From the NCBI GenBank assembly GCA_964400405.1, contig CAYNUO010000001.1:1-64000 (forward strand): 64,000 nt of DNA, in the 5' to 3' direction. This DNA comes from CANKJK01 sp964400405 (GTDB lineage: Bacteria > Acidobacteriota > Vicinamibacteria > Vicinamibacterales > UBA2999). Of this stretch, positions 42,267 to 50,410 are shown one piece after another; position 1 is the first letter of the stretch; every line of letters begins with the position of its first letter. Both the position numbers and the translations under genes were made by a program. The notes under the pieces were generated by a model. It worked only from the letters and a program-made list of their open reading frames with translations. It was not told the origin of the DNA and made no database searches.

Positions 42267-43775
42267 TCAGACCGCCGTGCCGGCTCCCGCCGCCCGCGCC
42301 ACTTCCACGAGCGTGCGCACGGCCGCGCCCGTCGCCCCCTTCGGCTGGAACGGCCGGGCCTCTTCGGCCCACGCGGGTCCGGCGATGTCGAGGTGCGCCC
42401 ACGGCAGATCGCCCGCGAACTCCTTGATGAAGAGCGCCGCCGTGATGGCGCCGCCGTAGCGGCCGCCCGTGTTCGAGAAGTCCGCGATGTCGCTCTTGAA
42501 CAGATCGCGGTAGTCGTCGAACACCGGCATCTTCCACGTCCGCTCGCCGGCACGCTCGCTCGCCGCGAGCACGGAGTCGGCCCACGCGTCCGGCGCGGCG
42601 AACAGTCCCGTCGTGGTCTTGCCCAGCGCGATCATGCACGCACCGGTCAGCGTCGCCACGTCGACCAGATGCGTCGCGCCGAGGCGCCGGGCGTACCAGA
42701 CACCGTCGCCGAGGATGAGACGGCCTTCGGCATCCGTGTTCAGCACTTCGACCGTCTTGCCGTCCGCCGACGTCAGGACGTCGCCGGGTTTCATCGCGTT
42801 GCCGCCGGGGAGGTTCTCCGAGGCCGGCACCACGCCGATCACGCGCACCGGCAGCTTCAGGCGGCTGATCGCGCAGAGCGCGCCGATGACCGCCGCACCG
42901 CCGGCCATGTCGCCCTTCATCTTGTCCATGTTCTCGGAGGGCTTGATCGAGATGCCGCCGGAGTCGAACGTGATGCCCTTGCCGACAAAGGCGAGCACCG
43001 GCCCGGCGGGCGCGCCAGCGGGCTCGTGCCGCAGCACGATCACCCGCGGCGGCTCCTTGCTGCCGCGCGACACGCCCTCGAGCAGCCCCATCTTCAGACC
43101 CGCGATGGCCTTCTCGTCCAGCACCTCGACGGCGAGACCCGCACCGCGGGCCATCTGGGTCGCCCGCTCTGCGAGCACGCGGGGCGTCAGCAGGTTGCCC
43201 GGGTCGTTGACCAGCGCGCGGACGTCGTTGGTCACCGCGCCGATCAGTCCACCGGCTTCGGCCGCCGTGCGAACGGCGGGGTCGGCCGACGGTACGAGGA
43301 GGTCTGTGATCCAGGCCGGCGGACGCCCGCCTGTCTTGAGCGCCCCGCCGTCGAAGTTGGCCTGCGCAACCCCCTGGACCATCGCCTCCGCGAGCGGCGC
43401 CGCCTGAACCGCGGAAAGCGGCCGGCACAACACGCCCGCCGACCGGATGCGGCGCGCGCGCAGCGCCAGCGCGCCCACCGTGGCGACACGGCGCGCGAGC
43501 GTGGTGGCCCACTCCGCCCGGGGGCCCGCGCCCACCGCGACGACATAGCCGCTCTTCCAGCCGCTCAGAGGGCAGACCAGCGTCTCGAATGCCTTGCCGG
43601 AAAACTCGCCCCGGGCCCGGGCGGCCTCGATCTCTCCACCGGACGCGGCTGCGAGGCCCGCGACCTCGGTCAGGTCATCCGTCTCGAAGACGGGTACGAT
43701 CCAGGCGTCGACGCTGGCTGAGGCAGGGTCTTCTCCGCTGACCCGCACCACCACGGGCTGATGAACGCTCGCCAT
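42267..43775 (-). CDS. pepA: Leucyl aminopeptidase (M17)
   Basis: 502 residues. The metal and active-site blocks are LAFVGKGITFDSGGISIKPS (Lys and Asp ligands), MKGDMAGGAAVIGALCAI, VLNTDAEGRLILGDGVW (the NTDAEGRL family signature) and HLVDVATLTGACMIALGKTT. The N-terminal macro-like domain (about 1-160) is present. The hexameric cytoplasmic enzyme removes N-terminal residues; in E. coli PepA also binds DNA. AAGGAG lies just before the ATG. It is divergent from the exported protein gene across 46 bases. Confidence 0.96.
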   Translation of the reverse strand: MASVHQPVVVRVSGEDPASASVDAWIVPVFETDDLTEVAGLAAASGGEIEAARARGEFSGKAFETLVCPLSGWKSGYVVAVGAGPRAEWATTLARRVATVGALALRARRIRSAGVLCRPLSAVQAAPLAEAMVQGVAQANFDGGALKTGGRPPAWITDLLVPSADPAVRTAAEAGGLIGAVTNDVRALVNDPGNLLTPRVLAERATQMARGAGLAVEVLDEKAIAGLKMGLLEGVSRGSKEPPRVIVLRHEPAGAPAGPVLAFVGKGITFDSGGISIKPSENMDKMKGDMAGGAAVIGALCAISRLKLPVRVIGVVPASENLPGGNAMKPGDVLTSADGKTVEVLNTDAEGRLILGDGVWYARRLGATHLVDVATLTGACMIALGKTTTGLFAAPDAWADSVLAASERAGERTWKMPVFDDYRDLFKSDIADFSNTGGRYGGAITAALFIKEFAGDLPWAHLDIAGPAWAEEARPFQPKGATGAAVRTLVEVARAAGAGTAV

Positions 43776-43785
43776 CCTTGCTCCT

Positions 43786-43794
43786 TGCTACAAT
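43786..43794 (+). promoter_or_regulatory. Extended -10 promoter for the exported protein gene
   Basis: TGCTACAAT is an extended -10 (TACAAT, 43789-43794) with no matching -35. It lies 27 bases before ATG 43822 in the space divergent from pepA. TACAATCCGG is repeated ahead of the DUF3467 gene (33981-33990). Confidence 0.45.
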
Positions 43795-43821
43795 CCGGTG
43801 AACCTGAGACAGGAACTCCAG

Positions 43822-44259
43822 ATGACTCACACGTCGGCCCGGGCCACCTCATGGACGCTGGTAGTCCTCGCGTTTCTGCTCGTCCATGAAGCCGTGTCCG
43901 GCGCGGCTGACGAAAAAAACAAGAAGGTGAGTCTATCACTCAAGGTCACGCCCACCATGAGCGTGGCGCCCGCGCGCGTCCGGGCATCGGTCGAGATCAA
44001 GGGCGGCGCGGACGACAACGTCGACCTCTACTGTCCGCAGATCGAGTGGACCTGGGGCGATGACACGATCTCCGAGTCCGCCGCGGACTGCGAGCCGTAC
44101 GAGGCCGGCCGCAGCGTGATCCAGCGCCGCTACTCCACCGAGCACACCTACCGCTACGGCGGCCTCTACAAGCTCACGCTGCGGCTCAAGCAGAAGGATC
44201 GCGTCGTCGCTTTCACGACGACGAATCTCCAGATCCAGAGCGGGCTCGGCGAGCAGTGA
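43822..44259 (+). CDS. Exported PKD/Ig-like domain protein
   Basis: 145 residues from the ATG at 43822, with AGGAAC upstream. The signal peptide (TLVVLAFLLVHEAVSGAA) is followed by one beta-sandwich: SLKVTPTMSVAPARVRASVE, then WTWGDDTISESAADCEPYEA with the W-x-W-G-D turn of PKD domains, and YSTEHTYRYGGLYKLTLRLK, the matching H-x-Y closing strand. Two Cys (YCPQIEW and DCEPYE) could form a disulphide. It is likely periplasmic. It shares a stop/start overlap with the next gene, linking it to a glycosyltransferase. Confidence 0.7.
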   Translation: MTHTSARATSWTLVVLAFLLVHEAVSGAADEKNKKVSLSLKVTPTMSVAPARVRASVEIKGGADDNVDLYCPQIEWTWGDDTISESAADCEPYEAGRSVIQRRYSTEHTYRYGGLYKLTLRLKQKDRVVAFTTTNLQIQSGLGEQ

Positions 44260-44714
44260 GCGCGTCGACCGGTCACGCGGACGCCCGGACCATCGCGGAC
44301 GATGTGCGCGCCCGCGTGCGCGAACGGCTCCGCGTGGAACTCCGCCGCCACGGGGCGTCGGAGGCGCTGGACGATCCGGCCGTCCTGGATGCCGTCGAGA
44401 GCCTCCTCCGCCGCGCCGTGGACCAGCGGCATCCGGGGGCGGCGCTCGTGACGGAAGTACTGGGCGACCCGGCACTGTGGCGTCTCGACACCGCGCTGAA
44501 CTTCTCGACGCACCGGAGCGGGCCCATCGGCCGCGTGATCCTGTTCGTGAAGGTCAAGATTCTCCTGCCGATGTTCCGGTGGCTGTTCGAGTTCTCCAGC
44601 GAGAACTTCGCGCGCCAGCAGCGCGTGAACCAGCTCGTCTTCGCCTCCGTGCAGGAGCTGGCGATCGAGAACGCCAGGCTGCGCGCCCAGGTCGAGCGGC
44701 TCGCCAACCGGTGA
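44256..44714 (+). CDS. Small helical protein upstream of a glycosyltransferase
   Basis: 152 residues from a GTG overlapping the previous stop (GTGA). The N-terminal helix ADDVRARVRERLRVELRRHG is followed by LDTALNFSTHRSGPIGRVIL, a short hydrophobic segment KVKILLPMFRWLFEFSS and a C-terminal coiled coil with ASVQELAIENARLRAQVERL. I cannot assign a family. Similar small proteins occur in cell-surface polysaccharide clusters next to glycosyltransferases and methyltransferases, so a membrane-proximal assembly role is plausible. Its stop overlaps the next GTG. Confidence 0.65.
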   Translation: MSASTGHADARTIADDVRARVRERLRVELRRHGASEALDDPAVLDAVESLLRRAVDQRHPGAALVTEVLGDPALWRLDTALNFSTHRSGPIGRVILFVKVKILLPMFRWLFEFSSENFARQQRVNQLVFASVQELAIENARLRAQVERLANR

Positions 44715-45861
44715 AGCTCGCGCTCGTCGTCCAGCGGTACGGCGCCGACATCGCCGGAGGGTCGGAGTCGCTGTGCCGTCAGTACGCCGAACGGCTGGCC
44801 GCGCACCACGACGTCACCGTGCTCACGTCATGTGCGCGTGACTACGTCACCTGGTCCAACGAACTCCCCCCGGGCGTCACGCACGAGCGCGGCGTTGCCG
44901 TCCACCGCTTTCCCGCCACCCGGGAACGGAGCCCGGGCCGCTTCCGCGACCTCAGCGCGATGGTCTTCGGCGCGCTGCACGCGCCCNNNNNNNNNNNNNN
45001 NNNNNNNNNNNNNNNNNNNNNNNNNNNNNNNNNNNNNNNNNNNNNNNNNNNNNNNNNNNNNNNNNNNNNNNNNNNNNNNNNNNNNNCTACTTCGGCCTGC
45101 CGGCCGTGGCGGACCGCGCGATTCTGGTACCGACGGCCGAGGAGGACCCGGCCATTCAGCTCGGCGTGCTCGAAGCGTTCTTTGCGCTGCCGGCCGGCTA
45201 CATCTTCATGACGCCTGAGGAGCGGACTCTCGTCACCACCAGTGCCGGAGGACGCATCGCACCGGACGCCGTGACCGGTATCGGGATCGATCCCCCTCCG
45301 CCCGTGCCGTCCAGAAGCGTGCTCGACCCGCTGGGGATCCCCGATCGGTTCATCCTGTGTCTGGGGCGCGTCGACAAGAACAAGGGCGCGCACACGCTCG
45401 CGCAGTTCTTCGTCGAGCATCTGGCTGGAGGGGGTGAATCCACCACGCTCGTCTTCGCCGGGCCGGCCACGATTCCGCTGCCAGCCCACGACCGGATCCG
45501 CGCGCTCGGCTTCGTCTCACAGGACGTCCGCGACGCCCTGCTGGCACACGCCGCGCTCCTCGTGGTGCCCTCGCCGTTCGAGAGCCTCAGCATTGCGCTG
45601 CTCGAAGGCTGGAACCGTGGGTTGCCCGCGCTGGTCAACGGCCATTGCGGCGTACTCGCCGGCCAGGTGGATCGTGCCGGAGGCGGACTCGCGTACCGCT
45701 CGCCGCTGGAGTTCTCGGAGTCACTGAACTACCTGCTGACGCACCCGGCCGAAGCCCAGGTGCTGGGCGCGGGTGGGCGCGCCTACGTCGACCGCGAGTA
45801 CCGCTGGCCGACCGTCATGGACCGCGTCGAGTCCGTGCTGAAAGAGGCCTTCCGCGCATGA
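44711..45861 (+). CDS. Glycosyltransferase, GT4/GT-B type (interrupted by a sequence gap)
   Basis: The N-terminal half (GTG 44711 to 44986) reads LALVVQRYGADIAGGSESLC, the GGSE-type acceptor-side loop of GT4 enzymes. After the 100-N gap the C-terminal half resumes in another frame and contains GLPAVADRAILVPTAEEDPA, FILCLGRVDKNKGAHTL, ARDRIR-like AHDRIRALGFVSQDVRDALL and the donor-site VVPSPFESLSIALLEGWNRG (the E-x7-E motif). The frame change is explained by the arbitrary N length, so it is one gene of unknown exact size. It probably adds a sugar to a surface glycan. Confidence 0.88.
44987..45086. other. Assembly gap of 100 N inside the glycosyltransferase
   Basis: Exactly 100 N. Unlike the gap at 1144-1243, the flanks do not repeat each other, so real sequence is probably missing. 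A GT4 enzyme of typical length would need roughly 20-40 residues here. Confidence 0.95.
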
Positions 45862-45963
45862 CGGCTCGTTGAAGGTCTCGGGGGGGGCTCCGGGCTGAGC
45901 CACACCCGACCGCCCCCGGTCCGCTGGTTGTGGTCGCGCTTGTGCAGGGAGGACGGGCCGAGC

Positions 45964-45985
45964 ACGGGCGAGCGAACGCCCGTTT
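45964..45985 (+). terminator. Possible terminator of the glycosyltransferase operon
   Basis: ACGGGCG-AGCGAA-CGCCCGT followed by TT: a perfect 7-bp stem with a 6-base loop, about 100 bases after the glycosyltransferase stop. The T-tract is minimal. The rest of 45862-46087 contains an eight-G run (about 45880) and no gene I can support. Confidence 0.35.
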
Positions 45986-46087
45986 CCAGCGCGACTGGTT
46001 GTACACGAGCCGGGTGCACGTCACAGGCGCGCACGGAGCGCAGGAAGCGGACGTCGCCGCCCGTGATCGGGCACTCCGACGCTGGTT

Positions 46088-46114
46088 GCCCGCGACCGGA
46101 GTCCGGCCACGGGC
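46088..46114 (-). terminator. Hairpin after the thiolase gene
   Basis: GCCCGCGACCGG-AGT-CCGGCCACGGGC begins 15 bases beyond the thiolase stop. Two positions mispair in the plus strand but become G-U wobbles in the minus-strand RNA, giving a continuous 12-bp stem only in that direction. This orientation bias suggests it ends the thiolase transcript, although no U-tract follows. Confidence 0.45.
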
Positions 46115-46129
46115 TCGTAGGTAGAAGTC

Positions 46130-47326
46130 TTACGCCTTCGCCACGTCGACGACCATGGCGATGCCCATGCCGCCGCCGATGCAGAGCGCCGCCACACCCT
46201 TGCCGCCGCCCTGCTGGCGAAGCGCGTAGATCAGCGTCGTCAGCACGCGGGCGCCGCTCGCACCGATCGGATGGCCGAGGGCGATGGCGCCGCCACGAAC
46301 GTTCACGCGGGCCGCGTCCAGCTTCAGGTCACGCGCGACCGCCAGAGACTGCGACGCGAACGCCTCGTTCAGCTCGAAGAGATCGATCTGCGACGCCGTG
46401 AGGCCGGCACGGTCCAGCGCCTTCTTGACCGCCGGCACCGGGCCGATGCCCATCACCTTCGGCTCCACGCCGACCACCGCCCACGACAGGATGCGGGCCA
46501 GCGGCGCGCGGCCCAGCGCCTGCGCCTTCGCGGCCGAGGCCACGACGAACGCCGCGGCGCCGTCGTTGATGCCGGACGCATTGCCCGCCGTCACCACGCC
46601 GTCCTTCGTGAAGGCCGGGCGCAGCGCGCCAAGCTTCTCGGCCGTCGTGCCGGCGCGCGGATACTCATCCTTCGCGAACAGGATCGGGTCGCCCTTCTTC
46701 TGCGGAATCGGGACCGTCACGATCTCGTCGGTGAACAGGCCACCCTCGACCGCGGCCACGGCGCGCTTCTGGCTCTCGGCCGCGAACGCATCCTGATCCT
46801 CGCGGCTGATGCCCCAGCGCTTCGCGACTTCCTCGGCCGTGATGCCCATGTGGCACTGCTCGATGGCGCACGTCAGCCCCTCGGCGACCATCATGTCCAC
46901 GGTCTCGGCATTGCCCATCCGGTAGCCCCACCGCGCGCCCTTCAGCAGGTACGGCGCGTTGGTCATCGATTCGGTCCCTCCCGCCACGACGACTTCCGAC
47001 CACCCGGCGTGGGTGGCTTCGGCGGCGTGCACGACGGACTGGAGGCCTGAGCCGCACACACGGTTGATCGTCTCCGCGGGCACGTCCTGCGGGAGACCCG
47101 CCTTGAGCGAGACCTGCCGCGCCACGTTCATGCCGTTGCCGGCCTGGAGCACGCAGCCCAGGATCACGTCGCCCACGTCCCCGGCCGCCACGCCGGACCG
47201 CGCGAGCGCGTCCTTCACGACGATGGCGCCCAGATCGACGGCGGAGAAATCCTTCAGCGATCCGCCAAACGACCCGATCGGGGTGCGGCAGGCACTCAGA
47301 ATGACAGCAGGCTCGTACTTCGACAT
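46130..47326 (-). CDS. Acetyl-CoA C-acyltransferase (thiolase)
   Basis: 398 residues from the ATG at 47326, preceded by AGAGGAG. The nucleophilic Cys is in ETINRVCGSGLQSVVHAAEA (near residue 90), the His site in VRGGAIALGHPIGASGARVL, and the C-terminal Cys in ALCIGGGMGIAMVV. The N-terminus PAVILSACRTPIGSFGGSL is typical of biosynthetic acetoacetyl-CoA thiolases (AtoB/PhaA), but degradative thiolases cannot be excluded. It lies 24 bases after tyrA and so may be read from the aromatic supraoperon, a link with no obvious pathway logic. Confidence 0.92.
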   Translation of the reverse strand: MSKYEPAVILSACRTPIGSFGGSLKDFSAVDLGAIVVKDALARSGVAAGDVGDVILGCVLQAGNGMNVARQVSLKAGLPQDVPAETINRVCGSGLQSVVHAAEATHAGWSEVVVAGGTESMTNAPYLLKGARWGYRMGNAETVDMMVAEGLTCAIEQCHMGITAEEVAKRWGISREDQDAFAAESQKRAVAAVEGGLFTDEIVTVPIPQKKGDPILFAKDEYPRAGTTAEKLGALRPAFTKDGVVTAGNASGINDGAAAFVVASAAKAQALGRAPLARILSWAVVGVEPKVMGIGPVPAVKKALDRAGLTASQIDLFELNEAFASQSLAVARDLKLDAARVNVRGGAIALGHPIGASGARVLTTLIYALRQQGGGKGVAALCIGGGMGIAMVVDVAKA

Positions 47327-47350
47327 CAACACTCCTCTACGAAAACGGAT

Positions 47351-48265
47351 CTAGCTCGTCCGGTCTTTCATCAACGCCGCCCGCCAGCGGGCGGCCTCTT
47401 CAAACGTTGCCTCAAGCGCCCCACCGCGGTCGAGGCCCGCGCGCAACTCAATCAGTCGCGCAATGAGCTGGTCCAGCGCCCGACCGAGCTCACCGGCATT
47501 GGTCGCCGCAATATCAGTCCAGATATCCGCCGGACTGGAGGCCAATCGTGTCGTATCCACAAGACCACGACCGGCCAGCGCAAGCCCCGCCTCCCCGGCC
47601 GCCCCGCCGACGACGGCCATCAGCGCGCTCGCGGTCAGCTGCGGAAGATGGCTGATCGCGGCAAGCAGCCTGTCGTGCGCGTCCGGCGTCATCGTCTGCA
47701 CGGTCGCGCCCAGTCCCTGGACGAAGCGCGTCAGCCGCTCGCGCGTGTCCGCCGCCACCGTCTCGCCAGGCGTCAGCAGCCATGGCCGGCCCGCGAAGAG
47801 GTCCGGCCTGGCGTGCGCGAACCCGCCGACCGCGGCACCCGCCATCGGATGCCCGCCGATGAACGTGAGCCGTGCGGGCAGCGCCCCAGCGGCGTCGACG
47901 ATCTCCTGCTTCGTGCTGCCGACATCCGTGACGACGGCCGGCGCCTCCAGATGCGCGGGCAGGTCCGCCAGCACCTTCAGGTTCTGCCGGACCGGTGCCG
48001 CCAGGATGACCAGGTCGGCCCCGGCAAGAACGCCCAGGTCGTCCGCGGCCACGTCAACGGCGTGACGCACCATCGCCTGCTCGAGGACATCCTTGCGGTC
48101 GACGGCGATCACCAGCCCGCGCGGCCAGCGCTCGCGCGCCGCGAGCGCGATCGACCCGCCGACCAGGCCAAGCCCGACGATCCCGATCCGTTCGAACACG
48201 GGATCGGGCGTCAGGTCGCGGGCCTGCACCACCGGCAGGTGCCGGGCCGTCGGCGTGTCAGCCAT
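47351..48265 (-). CDS. tyrA: Prephenate dehydrogenase
   Basis: 304 residues. The NAD site is RIGIVGLGLVGGSIALAARE, with AADLVILAAPV-like LAGADLVILAAPVRQNLKVL, TDVGSTKQEIVDAAG and FIGGHPMAGAAVGGFAHARP (the HPM-G motif with the catalytic His region). It oxidatively decarboxylates prephenate to 4-hydroxyphenylpyruvate for tyrosine, or arogenate if it is of the ADH type. It has no fused ACT or chorismate mutase domain; a separate mutase lies two genes upstream. It starts 27 bases after the DAHP synthase stop. Confidence 0.92.
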   Translation of the reverse strand: MADTPTARHLPVVQARDLTPDPVFERIGIVGLGLVGGSIALAARERWPRGLVIAVDRKDVLEQAMVRHAVDVAADDLGVLAGADLVILAAPVRQNLKVLADLPAHLEAPAVVTDVGSTKQEIVDAAGALPARLTFIGGHPMAGAAVGGFAHARPDLFAGRPWLLTPGETVAADTRERLTRFVQGLGATVQTMTPDAHDRLLAAISHLPQLTASALMAVVGGAAGEAGLALAGRGLVDTTRLASSPADIWTDIAATNAGELGRALDQLIARLIELRAGLDRGGALEATFEEAARWRAALMKDRTS

Positions 48266-48292
48266 GACGTCTCGCGGCCGTCAGCCTCAGGG

Positions 48293-49330
48293 CTAGCGGC
48301 GCGCCGCGGGCGGATCGAGGCAGATGCTGCGACCGATCGCCGGGGCGATGATCCGCAATTCCGACAGCAGCCGTTCGAACTGGTCCGGGAACATCGACTG
48401 CGCGCCATCCGACAGCGCGCGATCGGGATCGTTGTGCACCTCGATGATGAGCCCGTCCGCGCCGGCTGCCACGGCGGCCCGCGCCATCGGCGCGACCATG
48501 TCACGACGCCCGGCGCCGTGACTCGGGTCCGCCACGACCGGCAGGTGGCTCATCTTCTTGACGACCGGAATCGCCGAGATGTCGAACGTGTTGCGTGTCG
48601 CCGTCTCGAAGGTCCGGATACCGCGCTCGCAGAGCATCACGTCCTGATTGCCGCCCGAGAGGATGTACTCGGCCGACATCAGCCACTCCTCGATGGTCGA
48701 CGACAGGCCGCGCTTCAGCATCACCGGCTTGCGCACCTTGCCGAGCTCACGCAGCAGCGTGAAGTTCTGCATGTTCCGGGCGCCGACCTGGTAGATGTCG
48801 CTGTACTGCCCGATCAACTCGATCTGGCTGACGTCCATCACTTCGGAGATCACCTTCAGGCCGTACTTGTCCGCCGACGTCCGCAGCATCTGGAGGCCGT
48901 ACTCGCCGTGCCCCTGGAAGCTGTACGGGGAACTGCGCGGCTTGAACGCGCCGCCCCGCAGCACCTTCGCACCGGCGCGCTTCACCGCGGCGGCCGTCGC
49001 ATCCACCTGCTCGGGCGTCTCCGCCGAGCACGGCCCGGCCATCACGATGACTTCGTCGCCGCCGATCTTCAGATCGCCGATCGTGATGACGGTGTCGTTC
49101 GGCTTGAAGGTCCGGCTGGCCAGCTTGTAGGGCTCGCTGATGCGGACCACTTCCTTGACCCCGTCGAGGATCTTCACCAGCTCGGGGTCGATCTTGTGCG
49201 CGCCCACCACGCCCAGCACCGTCCGCGTCGCCCCGGAGGAGCGGTGCACATCCATGCCGAGGCCGACAATCCTGGCAATCACCGCGTCTATCTGGGCTTC
49301 GGTCGCCCGTTCCTGCATCACTACAACCAT
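48293..49330 (-). CDS. aroF: 3-deoxy-7-phosphoheptulonate synthase, type I-beta
   Basis: 345 residues from the ATG at 49330. The N-terminal ferredoxin-like regulatory domain (about 1-70, TEAQIDAVIARIVGLGMDVH) resembles that of the Thermotoga enzyme, which confers Tyr/Phe feedback. The KDO8P/DAHP barrel has VIVMAGPCSAETPEQV, VLRGGAFKPRSSPYSFQGHG, PVMLKRGLSSTIEEWLMSAE and PVVADPSHGAGRRDMV with metal ligands. It commits carbon to the shikimate pathway. Downstream of chorismate mutase by 10 bases; in related lineages the two proteins form a feedback complex. Confidence 0.94.
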   Translation of the reverse strand: MVVVMQERATEAQIDAVIARIVGLGMDVHRSSGATRTVLGVVGAHKIDPELVKILDGVKEVVRISEPYKLASRTFKPNDTVITIGDLKIGGDEVIVMAGPCSAETPEQVDATAAAVKRAGAKVLRGGAFKPRSSPYSFQGHGEYGLQMLRTSADKYGLKVISEVMDVSQIELIGQYSDIYQVGARNMQNFTLLRELGKVRKPVMLKRGLSSTIEEWLMSAEYILSGGNQDVMLCERGIRTFETATRNTFDISAIPVVKKMSHLPVVADPSHGAGRRDMVAPMARAAVAAGADGLIIEVHNDPDRALSDGAQSMFPDQFERLLSELRIIAPAIGRSICLDPPAARR

Positions 49331-49340
49331 GACGTGCCCC

Positions 49341-49640
49341 TTATGCCTCGTCGCCGTCCGCCGCGCGGCGTTCCGCGCGACGCGATTCGTCCATGACCCG
49401 CTCAAAAATCCTGACCACCGCGTCCGCCTCGAGCGGACCCGCAAGCGTCGTGGCCCGCTCGCGCACGAGACCCAGCACCTGCTTCTCGCGCTCCGGCTGA
49501 TACACCGGCAGGCTCTGCACCTGCTTCAGCTTGCCAATCTCGACCGCGCACGCGACCCGCACGTTCAGCAGGCGCACCAACTGGTCATCGATGACGTCGA
49601 TGCGTCCCCGGAGTTCCTCGATCGTCAGCCCTTCAGCCAC
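49341..49640 (-). CDS. Chorismate mutase, AroQ class
   Basis: 99 residues from a GTG that overlaps the end of trpA by 16 bases. It is an all-helical AroQ fold: LTIEELRGRIDVIDDQLVRL, LNVRVACAVEIGKLKQVQ, VYQPEREKQVLGLVRERA and AVVRIFERVMDESRRAERR. The catalytic Arg (ELRGRID and REKQV area) and Lys (GKLKQ) positions are kept. It makes prephenate and competes with trpE for chorismate. No other start exists between the trpA overlap and the conserved helix. Confidence 0.9.
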   Translation of the reverse strand: MAEGLTIEELRGRIDVIDDQLVRLLNVRVACAVEIGKLKQVQSLPVYQPEREKQVLGLVRERATTLAGPLEADAVVRIFERVMDESRRAERRAADGDEA

Positions 49641-50410
49641 CGCACATACTCCTCGACCCGCGCCGGCAGTTCCGGCGTCGATCCAGACTCCGCTATCAGG
49701 TTCACCAGGGCGCTGCCCACCACGGCCGCGTCCGCCCACTTCCCGACTTCGCGCACGTGCTCCGGCTTCGAGATGCCGAAGCCCACTGCCACCGGCATGT
49801 CCGTCACCGCCCGGATCCGGGCGACGATCTGTTCGGCACCATCCGCCAGCGTGTCACGCGAGCCGGTCACACCCAGGCGAGAAATGGCGTACAGGAAGCC
49901 ACCGCCCAGGCTCGCGGCCTGCCGAATCCGACGATCGCTTGTCGTGGGGCTCAGCAGGAAAATTGTATCAATCCCGCGTGACTGATAGACGGCCCGGCAC
50001 TCGCCGGCCTCTTCGAGCGGCAGATCGACCATCAGCACCCCGTCGACCCCGGCTTTCGCCGCCCGATCCGCGAACGTCTCGAGGCCCAGCCGGAGGATCG
50101 GATTGGCGTAGCTGAAGAGCACCACGGGCGCCCGCAGCTGTCCACGGATGCCCTCGACCATGTCCAGCACCCCGGGGAGCGTCGCGCCGGCCGCCAGCGC
50201 CCGCTCGGTGGCCCGCTGGATGACCGGCCCGTCGGCGAGCGGTTCCGAGAACGGAACGCCGACTTCCAGCACGTCCGCGCCGCCGCGATCCGCCGCCAGC
50301 AGCACCTCCGCCGACCGCGCCAGCGTCGGGTCGCCGGCCGTCACGAACGTCACGAGCCCAGGCTTCCCCGCCGCCTTCAGCCGCGCGAAGGTGTCCGCAA
50401 GCCGGCTCAC
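49625..50410 (-). CDS. trpA: Tryptophan synthase alpha subunit
   Basis: 261 residues from a GTG that overlaps the trpB stop (GTGA). The TIM barrel shows LVTFVTAGDPTLARSAEVLL, LEVGVPFSEPLADGPVIQRA (catalytic Glu), VDGVLMVDLPLEEAGECRAV (catalytic Asp), YAISRLGVTGSRD and VAVGFGISKPEHV. It cleaves indole-3-glycerol phosphate and channels indole to TrpB. The overlap with trpB fits the stoichiometric alpha2beta2 complex. Confidence 0.97.
   Translation of the reverse strand: MSRLADTFARLKAAGKPGLVTFVTAGDPTLARSAEVLLAADRGGADVLEVGVPFSEPLADGPVIQRATERALAAGATLPGVLDMVEGIRGQLRAPVVLFSYANPILRLGLETFADRAAKAGVDGVLMVDLPLEEAGECRAVYQSRGIDTIFLLSPTTSDRRIRQAASLGGGFLYAISRLGVTGSRDTLADGAEQIVARIRAVTDMPVAVGFGISKPEHVREVGKWADAAVVGSALVNLIAESGSTPELPARVEEYVRWLKG

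Noticed and set aside
45862..46129. Small genes or a tRNA between the glycosyltransferase and thiolase
   Set aside because: Open frames of 60-75 codons lack ribosome sites and domains; no cloverleaf or T-loop consensus is present. Only hairpins and a G-run were seen.
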